The notes beneath the pieces are model-generated. The model saw nothing but the letters and a program-made list of their open reading frames with translations, was not told the DNA's origin and did not search any database. A stretch of DNA of 25,721 nt, from positions 1 through 25,721 of IMG/VR virus record IMGVR_UViG_3300038425_000062. One strand, 5' to 3'. This DNA is from a virus. This document shows positions 13,684 through 19,773 of this stretch, piece by piece. A program made the position numbers and the translations under genes. Numbering within the stretch: the stretch's first letter is position 1; every line of letters begins with the position of its first letter.

Positions 13684-13696
13684 AATCGCACTACAT
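13684..13696 (+). promoter_or_regulatory. GCACTACAT motif copy 2 (before the 13702 gene)
   Basis: AATCGCACTACAT ends 5 nt before the GTG at 13702 (CGCACTACATAATGCGTG), in a 38-nt gap after the stop at 13663. No Shine-Dalgarno is present, so the motif is the only evident start signal. A small GGGA-AAG-TCCC inverted repeat lies just upstream (about 13669-13679). Confidence 0.6.
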
Positions 13697-13701
13697 AATG
13701 C

Positions 13702-13959
13702 GTGGCAACCTTCATCGACGCATGGAAGCTCATTCATGATGAACTAAAGGCCCGGCGCGAAACAGAGAAGAAGCGCAAGGCTTTCGGGAAGCTCACCGGG
13801 AAAACCCTTGACATGCAGATGCTCGAATCTATCGCGCAAGAGGCCGCGAAGCTGCGCCCGGGATTCTATACGCGCGTGACGATTGAAGGAGCCGTGATCG
13901 AGATGGGCGTCAAAGAGAATGCGAAGCCGATGCCCCGGCAAGAAAATGAGACATTCTGA
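13702..13959 (+). CDS. Hypothetical protein (85 aa)
   Basis: I place the start at GTG 13702, directly after motif copy 2, giving MATFIDAWKLIHDELKARRE. The first half is a charged helix (KARRETEKKRKAFGKL). The second half has strand-like stretches (GFYTRVTIEGAVIEMGV). No family is recognised. It ends on the portal start (TGATG), so it is a late, probably head-related, accessory gene. Confidence 0.65.
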   Translation: MATFIDAWKLIHDELKARRETEKKRKAFGKLTGKTLDMQMLESIAQEAAKLRPGFYTRVTIEGAVIEMGVKENAKPMPRQENETF

Positions 13960-15788
13960 TGCCTGACGATAAACAATTCACAGAAAAGGAAATACTCGCC
14001 GACGCCATCCAGCTCGAAGCATGGCTCATGCGCCGGGATATGAAGTACCTGCGCAACCTGAACCGCTATAACAATAACGGACAGCGCGTCGAGCAGATCT
14101 ACGATCTTTATAACAATCCTGTTAGCTATTATTTCCAGGCCAGCGATGACAACCGGATCCCATGGCCCATCGAGAACGTGATCAAGAGCTGCATCGATAC
14201 CAAAGTCTCGAAGATGAGCCAAGTCAAGGTGCGGCCGTTCTTCAATCCGGTCAACGGACTCTGGAAGACCCGCAAATGCTGCCGTGTTGCCCAACAGTGG
14301 GCGGATGAATGGTACCAGCGCGAAGGCATCTATAAGTCCGGGAATATGGCCTATCGCGATGGCCAGATATTCGACGTTGGCCATGTGTGGGTCAACGAAG
14401 TTACGCGGCAACCCGTGCGTATCATGCCGTGGGAATATTATGTGGATCCCGCAGAGGAAACATTCAAGAAGCATAGCCGGTGCATGGTGAAGTTCCGGCA
14501 ATATCCTTTCTTCGCCTTGAAAGACATCCTGAAATCCGGCGGGCGCGCAGAAGGCGCTTATAAGAAAAATCCGTTCTATCGCGCACAGGATTACCGCATC
14601 TATTACCATCTGGCCGAAGGGAAGCGTTATGACATCGTGGATGGCGAAGTCCAGAAAATCAGCACGATCAAGTTCAAGAAGCCTCCGGTTGCCACGATCC
14701 ATTATTGCCCGCCGGTCAAAGGCATTTGGACTCCTTCCCTTGTCGATGACCTGATCACTCTCCAGAAAGAGCTCGACCTCGTAAACGAAAAGATACACGA
14801 CGCCGAGGAGAATACACCGGCCAACCTGATCCTCGTTCCTACTATGAGCAGCGGCGGCATTAAGGCATCAACCATCGACGGTGGGAAAGCCGCGATGATG
14901 TACGAATACGAACCTGCTCCCGGGTCTACCGCTCCTGCAACGTGGGTGACGCCGGCATCGGTGAATCCACAGCTCCTCACTAGGCGGGAAAAGATCATCG
15001 AGAGCATGTACAACATCTCCGGTGTCTCGCAGCTCTCCGCGCAATCGAAAAAGCCCAGCGGGATCAATAGCGGCGTCATGCTGGATACGCTCGAAGATGT
15101 GGAAAGCGAACGCTTCAACTTTGAGCTGCAGAACTTCGAAGACTTCTGCATGACGATCAGCGAGATCGCCATTGACGTCTTCGATGAGGATGCCGATATC
15201 CTGCCAAAACGCAAGCAGCGGCCGACCGTCACCTGGAAAGAAATCAAGGCAGAGCGGGACTTCTTCTCGATTCAATTCTCCCCCGCCTCTGCACTTTCCA
15301 ATACCCCGAAAGTGAAAATGGAGCAGGTCGAGAAGCTCCAGAAGATGGGTCTGATTGGACCCGAATGGGCCGCCGAGATGCTGCAATTTCCGGACCTTGA
15401 ACGTTCTTATGGTATCGCCACGGCCAACCGGGATGATATCGAGATGATCACCGAGCGCGCTGCAGAATATAGGGAGTTTGATTTCTATGACGTGGTGAAT
15501 GTAGGCGATCTCTACAAGAACGTTATGAACGAAATCATGCGCCTAGACGCGGATGAGGAGAATGAATCGATCCTCGATAACCTCATTGCGTTCTTAAAAG
15601 TCATCAAGAGCAAGATGGACGCGCTGAGGCTCGCGGCTACTCCAGCTCCACCGCCCCCGGGGCCTCCCGCAGCAGCTCCTCCAGTTGCATTGGGCCAACC
15701 TCCAAATCCTCCGAGCCCGCAAGTACCGAATGCTCTTGCCGGAGGAAATGGAAATACAGCGGCAGCTATGCAGCAGGCTCCCGCATGA
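13959..15788 (+). CDS. Portal protein (609 aa)
   Basis: Coupled ATG 13959. Assignment rests on length, position between terminase and scaffold/coat, and content: a helical N-terminal region, a central part with RIMPWEYYVDPAEETFKK (typical of podovirus portals), the segment PSLVDDLITLQKELDLVNEK followed by SMYNISGVSQLSAQ and SGINSGVMLDTLEDVE (like the clip/stem-proximal region of P22-type portals), and a charged helical C-terminal region. It forms the dodecameric ring through which DNA enters and leaves. The last about 45 residues are a Pro/Ala/Gly/Gln-rich tail, probably disordered. Confidence 0.88.
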   Translation: MPDDKQFTEKEILADAIQLEAWLMRRDMKYLRNLNRYNNNGQRVEQIYDLYNNPVSYYFQASDDNRIPWPIENVIKSCIDTKVSKMSQVKVRPFFNPVNGLWKTRKCCRVAQQWADEWYQREGIYKSGNMAYRDGQIFDVGHVWVNEVTRQPVRIMPWEYYVDPAEETFKKHSRCMVKFRQYPFFALKDILKSGGRAEGAYKKNPFYRAQDYRIYYHLAEGKRYDIVDGEVQKISTIKFKKPPVATIHYCPPVKGIWTPSLVDDLITLQKELDLVNEKIHDAEENTPANLILVPTMSSGGIKASTIDGGKAAMMYEYEPAPGSTAPATWVTPASVNPQLLTRREKIIESMYNISGVSQLSAQSKKPSGINSGVMLDTLEDVESERFNFELQNFEDFCMTISEIAIDVFDEDADILPKRKQRPTVTWKEIKAERDFFSIQFSPASALSNTPKVKMEQVEKLQKMGLIGPEWAAEMLQFPDLERSYGIATANRDDIEMITERAAEYREFDFYDVVNVGDLYKNVMNEIMRLDADEENESILDNLIAFLKVIKSKMDALRLAATPAPPPPGPPAAAPPVALGQPPNPPSPQVPNALAGGNGNTAAAMQQAPA

Positions 15789-15800
15789 GAAATTTCTCTC

Positions 15801-15815
15801 AAAATCGCACTACAT
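15801..15815 (+). promoter_or_regulatory. GCACTACAT motif copy 3 (before scaffold)
   Basis: AAAATCGCACTACAT lies in the 43-nt gap after the portal stop and 16 nt before the scaffold ATG. Here an ordinary AGGAG (15819-15823) follows the motif. Upstream is an AT-rich stretch (AAATTTCTCTCAAAAT). Confidence 0.6.
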
Positions 15816-15831
15816 ATCAGGAGTAGAGCAA

Positions 15832-16440
15832 ATGAGTGGTCAGCAACTTCCCAGCGCAGAAGAGCAGATACCCTCGGTAGAGGAGATTTTCCAGTCCCTC
15901 GAAGGCCATCCGCCCGAAGAGCAGATGCCGGCCCTGGCCGCAATCATGCAGGCCATGCTCGGCCAGATGAGCGAGATGGAGAAACGCCAGGAGGAGTATT
16001 ACCAGCGCGTGGATGATCTCTACAAGGAGATCTATGACCCGCTGAAAAAGGGGTACCAAGAGAAAGTCCGCGGTCAGGGACTCGAATCCCTGAAGGGGAA
16101 ATACGGATCTCTATTCGATCCCATTCTTGAACCGCTGAAGGGCTTCGGGATCGAGGATCCCTATTCGACCCTCTATGACATGCTGGAGCAAATGAAAAAG
16201 GATGGCACCTATAATGAGGCCGACGAAGGGAAATACATCGGCGATCAGCATGCGGATGCTATGAAGCACATCACTGCTGTCCGCGGGACGCCGCCGGCTG
16301 AAGAAGTGGCCGAGACGCCGGCTCCCGAGGCCGAAGTCGAAGCCGAAATCAAGAAAGAGGAAAAGCCGGCAGAGAAGAAGCCGGAAGAAAAACCGAAATC
16401 CCTCGCCCAGAAAAAGAGATCCATGAGGGACGGATACTAA
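15832..16440 (+). CDS. Scaffolding protein candidate (202 aa)
   Basis: I place the start at ATG 15832 (CAGGAG upstream, after motif copy 3); the same frame is open further upstream but overlaps the portal gene. The product is acidic and helical (PSVEEIFQSLEG, MQAMLGQMSEMEKRQEEYYQ, VDDLYKEIY). It ends in a Glu/Ala/Pro/Lys low-complexity stretch and a basic C-terminal tail (KSLAQKKRSMRDGY). A basic helix at the C-terminus that binds coat protein is the classical feature of P22-type scaffolds. Position between portal and coat supports it. No sequence identity is claimed. Confidence 0.75.
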   Translation: MSGQQLPSAEEQIPSVEEIFQSLEGHPPEEQMPALAAIMQAMLGQMSEMEKRQEEYYQRVDDLYKEIYDPLKKGYQEKVRGQGLESLKGKYGSLFDPILEPLKGFGIEDPYSTLYDMLEQMKKDGTYNEADEGKYIGDQHADAMKHITAVRGTPPAEEVAETPAPEAEVEAEIKKEEKPAEKKPEEKPKSLAQKKRSMRDGY

Positions 16441-16619
16441 TGCACCCCATAATTCAGGCCATCCAGGATGCGCTCAAGCCGAAGGTTATAGAAGTTCCCC
16501 CGCCGGCCCCATGGCCTCAGCCAGCAGAGGAACCGCGTGCCGAGGAGCTGACTGATCTTCAGTCTGAGATCGAAGAGCATTCCGACGAAGAAGAGAAATC
16601 CGAAAACATCGACTTTTGA
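16440..16619 (+). CDS. Small acidic Pro-rich protein (59 aa)
   Basis: The ATG at 16440 overlaps the scaffold stop (TAATG). The sequence starts MHPIIQAIQDALKPKVIEV, then PPPAPWPQP, then a very acidic end (EIEEHSDEEEKSENIDF). It sits between scaffold and coat and shares the scaffold's composition. It may be an accessory scaffold or capsid protein. Its stop lies directly on motif copy 4. Confidence 0.6.
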   Translation: MHPIIQAIQDALKPKVIEVPPPAPWPQPAEEPRAEELTDLQSEIEEHSDEEEKSENIDF

Positions 16620-16633
16620 AAATCGCACTACAT
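16619..16633 (+). promoter_or_regulatory. GCACTACAT motif copy 4 (before coat protein)
   Basis: AAAATCGCACTACAT, identical over 15 nt to copy 3, overlaps the end of the small acidic gene by one base and lies 22 nt before the coat ATG. An ordinary GAGGAG binding site (16640-16645) intervenes. Confidence 0.6.
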
Positions 16634-16655
16634 AGGGCAGAGGAGAAAACAGACC

Positions 16656-18062
16656 ATGCCCGTATCGAGTGCACAACTTCTTGCAACCTTCAAGACGTAT
16701 TACACGCCGGACCAGATGGAGAATCTCCTCTGGCGCAACAGCCCCGCGGTGAAACGGATCAAGAAGGTCCGGGTGAGCGGTGCGAACTACGTCTTCCCGA
16801 TGGTCACCGGCCGCGGTGGTGCGGTCTCTGGAAGCGGCGCCGTGGCCGTTGCCAAATCCGCAACTACCTCGCGCACGAACGCGATGACCGTCGATCATGG
16901 AAACCTCTTCAGCGCCTTCCAGCTCACTGATAAAGAGGCCCGGGCATCTGTGGACGACAAAGGCGCCTTCGAGCCCGTGGGGGTCACCAAGCTCTTCACG
17001 ACCTCGGATGCGCTTCGAAAGACGATTGCTGCCGCCTTCTACGGATCCGGGTTTGGAGAGGTGGGCCGTGTCCAGGGCGCGGTGATCGCCGGAGCAAACC
17101 AAGTCATCGTCGACAGTGCCACCGTGGCGAAGATCGACGTGGACACGGATTTCGTCGTCACCACGGGCCCGGCCATCGGAAATGATCTTCCCTCTGATGC
17201 CCTGATCGGAGGCGGAACAGGAACGGTCTATACCGTGCAGCAGGTGGATGGTGATGGAAGTGGAAACTACACCGTCACTTTCACGCCAGTCGCGCCTGCC
17301 GCGGGATTCGTCGATCAATCCTGGATCTGCCTGAACGGCTTCCGCGATGCGACGACCCTTGCGGCCATCGGCCCGCAAGGCCTCGGTGGAGCGCTTCCCT
17401 CCTTCGCCAACAGAACAGGCGCCAACTGGGCTACCTACATCGCTATCGCTTTCCAGGGGCTCGTGCGGAACGTCTTCACGAACCGGCTTGCCGGTGGATT
17501 CGTGCTGCAGAACACGGCAGGCGGGGAGACCAAGACGCAGGCTGTCACTCGCGCCGTGCAACTTGCACGATTCCAAGGAGGCGAGAGTGACCTGATCATC
17601 CTGAATGACAAGAACTTCAACGAAATCCTTATCGAGCTCAACAGCTCGACGCTTCTCTGGAAGGATCTTCAGGGCGGAGCTCCGAAGAATGAAGTGGCTC
17701 TCGGCATCGATAGTATGTCTTACATGTTCAGCACGAGCTGGGTGAAGACGGCCATCGATGATCCCTACTGCCCATACAACACTTTCTATGTCCTGGAAGA
17801 GCGGACGATCAAATGGATCGGGCTCACGGACATGGAGCGGGCCACGCAGGACAGCATCTCCGACAATCAGCCTGGAGCGCCCCCGGTCACGAAAGACGGA
17901 GAAGTGCCGACTGATCGTTATGGGCTGAACATCGATGACATCCTCACACTGAACCCGTCCGCAGTCGGCCAGGACGGCGCGGGAATCCAGGGACTCCTTT
18001 CGATCTTCGGGGCCTTCGTCGTACAGAACCCGGCGCACTGCGTGGTGGGAAGGTTTGTTTAG
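16656..18062 (+). CDS. Major capsid (coat) protein (468 aa)
   Basis: ATG 16656 with GAGGAG 10 nt upstream. The product is long and soluble, with an N-terminal arm (LLATFKTYYTPDQMENLLW) and extended strand-rich regions. A Gly/Asp-rich part around residues 145-225 (GAVIAGANQVIVD, GGGTGTVYTVQQVDGDGSG) may be an inserted surface domain, and the C-terminus is typical (DILTLNPSAVGQDGAG). Location after scaffold, high GC and strongly biased codons, its own motif and a strong terminator all fit the most highly expressed virion gene. An HK97-like fold is expected for tailed phages but is not proven here. Confidence 0.85.
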   Translation: MPVSSAQLLATFKTYYTPDQMENLLWRNSPAVKRIKKVRVSGANYVFPMVTGRGGAVSGSGAVAVAKSATTSRTNAMTVDHGNLFSAFQLTDKEARASVDDKGAFEPVGVTKLFTTSDALRKTIAAAFYGSGFGEVGRVQGAVIAGANQVIVDSATVAKIDVDTDFVVTTGPAIGNDLPSDALIGGGTGTVYTVQQVDGDGSGNYTVTFTPVAPAAGFVDQSWICLNGFRDATTLAAIGPQGLGGALPSFANRTGANWATYIAIAFQGLVRNVFTNRLAGGFVLQNTAGGETKTQAVTRAVQLARFQGGESDLIILNDKNFNEILIELNSSTLLWKDLQGGAPKNEVALGIDSMSYMFSTSWVKTAIDDPYCPYNTFYVLEERTIKWIGLTDMERATQDSISDNQPGAPPVTKDGEVPTDRYGLNIDDILTLNPSAVGQDGAGIQGLLSIFGAFVVQNPAHCVVGRFV

Positions 18063-18084
18063 CCAGCAATAGGAGATTTCAATC

Positions 18085-18115
18085 AAGCCCCGGCCAACTT
18101 CAGCCGGGGCTTTTT
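18085..18115 (+). terminator. Strong intrinsic terminator after coat gene
   Basis: AAGCCCCGGC (18085-18094) pairs with GCCGGGGCTT (18103-18112) over 10 bp with an 8-nt loop, followed by TTTTT (18111-18115). It ends + strand transcription just after the coat stop at 18062. Its left strand also encodes the last codons of the opposing minus-strand gene. Confidence 0.9.
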
Positions 18116-18273
18116 ATCAGATAAAGCACAATTCCCAGACCAATCGTTGGAAGTAAAATGATCAATAGCGATGTCATATCGAGAGGACCATTGCTCCAGA
18201 AAATGAAAAATGATCCTAGAATCCATACTACCATGAGAATCTTGATCACTCTCCGTAATCTCACTATGAACAT
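18100..18273 (-). CDS. Minus-strand small two-helix membrane protein (57 aa), moron-like
   Basis: On the minus strand, ATG at 18273 follows AGGAGG (plus-strand CCTCCT, 18282-18287) with 8-nt spacing. The peptide begins MFIVRLRRVIK and has two hydrophobic segments (about 11-27 and 33-53) joined by SNGPLD, ending LIKSPG. It is the only convincing minus-strand gene, sits between coat and connector genes and is AT-richer than they are. That is the profile of a moron, an independently expressed insert that often alters the host envelope or blocks superinfection. Holin-like function is an alternative. Its stop lies in the loop of the coat terminator. Confidence 0.65.
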   Translation of the reverse strand: MFIVRLRRVIKILMVVWILGSFFIFWSNGPLDMTSLLIILLPTIGLGIVLYLIKSPG

Positions 18274-18293
18274 TTCATTTGCCTCCTGATTAG

Positions 18294-18343
18294 AGTCTAC
18301 AAGTAAGTGTGCACATTTCAATCCCCTTCTGAAGCGTGCACAC
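18294..18343 (-). promoter_or_regulatory. Possible promoter and palindromic operator for the minus-strand gene
   Basis: On the minus strand TTGAAA (plus 18316-18321) and TAGACT (plus 18294-18299) are 16 bp apart, a plausible though imperfect sigma70-type pair. GTGTGCAC (18307-18314), within the spacer, and its inverted copy GTGCACAC (18336-18343), upstream of the -35, form an 8-bp inverted repeat, each half itself holding the palindrome GTGCAC. The layout suits a repressor site in a divergent gap. The inferred start would leave almost no leader, which weakens the promoter call. Confidence 0.35.
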
Positions 18344-18350
18344 AATAGAT

Positions 18351-18363
18351 TTCCGCACTACAT
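18351..18363 (+). promoter_or_regulatory. GCACTACAT motif copy 5 (before connector)
   Basis: TTTCCGCACTACAT-type sequence (core CGCACTACAT 18354-18363) lies 6 nt before ATG 18370, or 3 nt before TTG 18367. No Shine-Dalgarno is present in this gap, as with copies 1 and 2. It begins the tail-gene operon that runs to the window end without further copies. Confidence 0.6.
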
Positions 18364-18369
18364 CTCTTG

Positions 18370-19773
18370 ATGAACGTATCAGCAATGGTCACATGGGCCC
18401 GGTCCCTGGCGAATCTTTCTACTTCGAAGGCAATCAGCCAGGACGATGAGGACAAATCTTTCAATGCGAGTTGGAAGGATCTCTACGCTCGCATGCTGGA
18501 ATCGAACGACGATTACTTCACGAAGACAGTCCAGATCGCGCTCACCACGCCAATGCTCGTAGGGACCTTCGAATGGCTCGTTCCGATGCCTTCGGACTTC
18601 TACCAGCTCCGCACCGCGGAGTACCAGGATGGGACGACGAACGGCCAGTGGATCCCCCTGGAGAAGTTCCCGCTTTCCTCCCGGACAGATCAGGGAATTG
18701 CGGATCCCGGCTACCGGATGGACAACTCGAACCTCTGGATCAAGGGCCAGGGCATCAGCACCATCCGGATCAAGTACTATCCACCGCCGGCGCAACTCAC
18801 GCATCCCCAGCCCGATCTCCAATATGGAACGAGCTATGCCCCGAATGCCTTTCCCCTCATCACTTCCCCAGCGTATGCAGCGTGGAAGAACACGGGTCTC
18901 TATATCTACAGCGCGCAGAACATCGTTGAAGAATCGATTGACAGCAATTCCGTTGTAACTCCCGTGACGCTCTATGCCGTGGGAGCGAACGTCTCCAACC
19001 TGGTCTACTACAAGGGCTATCTCTATTGGCTTCAGGCGGGGAGCATCAAGCGGGCGCCCACCGATCTTGTCACGCCATTCCTAGTCGGAGTTGTGACTAT
19101 GCCAATCGGTACAGGTACGGTGTCCAGCTTCAGCGTGTTCATGAATAAGCTGTATTACAATGACGGCGGAACTATGAAGAGTGCCAACCTCGACGGTACC
19201 GGGGTAGCGGTCCTTTTGGCATCCGTGGGGTCATGGCTGTCTCTTGCCGGCGGCGTCGTTTTTTACATCGATGCTACGGCGAATCTGAAGGCAATAGGAG
19301 GGGGAACGCTTGTAACGGGGACCGCCGCGGCTTGCACGAGCGACGGCACAAATCTCTATATGTTGGACACCTCAAATCAGCTTCACCTCCTCACGTTAAG
19401 CGGAGCGGCGCTCAGATCGGACACGATCACAAGGACGGACGTATCCGCAATCGGACCGTGGGCGGGAAGCACGGTTCCATGCATCACGGGGGAAGCGCAG
19501 ACTTTCATCGCCGATGATTCTACGGTCGACAGCAATATCACCTATCCCGCAAATGTAGTCCTAGAGATCATGAGCTACCAGGGCGCAATTGATTTCAGGA
19601 CGAAGATAGGCGGGGAGTTTGACTTCGGCCCGCTCCTCGGGAGACTCGGCCATCCGGCGGGAGCGAATGGGAAAGCATCTGGACTCTGGGCCCGGTTCGA
19701 GAGCTCGGTCAAGCGTGATAGCTACAAAGCTGAGCGCGTGAGTAACAGCCGGCGCGTGGCAGGAAATTGGTAA
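18370..19773 (+). CDS. Head-tail connector with inserted beta-propeller-like domain (467 aa)
   Basis: I prefer ATG 18370; an in-frame TTG at 18367 is the alternative. Residues about 1-155 (SWKDLYARMLESNDDYF, FEWLVPMPSDFYQLR, NLWIKGQGISTIRIKYYPPP) read like a podovirus gp4-type head completion/adaptor protein that binds the portal. From about 160 to 385 the character changes to repeated short units: WKNTGLYIYSAQN, GYLYWLQAGSIKRA, NKLYYNDGGTMKSANLDG, GVVFYIDATANLKAI, TNLYMLDTSNQLHLL. These resemble blades of a beta-propeller. The adaptor-like C-terminus then resumes (VVLEIMSYQGAIDF, then RDSYKAERVSNSRR). P22 gp4 is about 166 residues, so the size excess equals the insert. Follows coat as in P22. 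Confidence 0.7.
   Translation: MNVSAMVTWARSLANLSTSKAISQDDEDKSFNASWKDLYARMLESNDDYFTKTVQIALTTPMLVGTFEWLVPMPSDFYQLRTAEYQDGTTNGQWIPLEKFPLSSRTDQGIADPGYRMDNSNLWIKGQGISTIRIKYYPPPAQLTHPQPDLQYGTSYAPNAFPLITSPAYAAWKNTGLYIYSAQNIVEESIDSNSVVTPVTLYAVGANVSNLVYYKGYLYWLQAGSIKRAPTDLVTPFLVGVVTMPIGTGTVSSFSVFMNKLYYNDGGTMKSANLDGTGVAVLLASVGSWLSLAGGVVFYIDATANLKAIGGGTLVTGTAAACTSDGTNLYMLDTSNQLHLLTLSGAALRSDTITRTDVSAIGPWAGSTVPCITGEAQTFIADDSTVDSNITYPANVVLEIMSYQGAIDFRTKIGGEFDFGPLLGRLGHPAGANGKASGLWARFESSVKRDSYKAERVSNSRRVAGNW

Noticed and set aside
13866-14798. 310-codon minus-strand frame opposite the portal gene
   Set aside because: Portal frame is coupled, in operon order and protein-like; the antisense frame has no start signal.
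16437-18086. 549-codon open frame on the minus strand opposite the coat gene
   Set aside because: It is the mirror of a GC-rich, codon-biased coat gene; the protein is rich in Arg/His/Asp without domain pattern, and there is no suitable binding site. The coat frame is clearly the real one.
11621-18363. Reading the GCACTACAT motif as a host sigma70 -10 box
   Set aside because: CTACAT and TACATA match TATAAT poorly, no consistent -35 lies 16-18 bp upstream in the five copies, and start points would fall at or inside ribosome binding sites.
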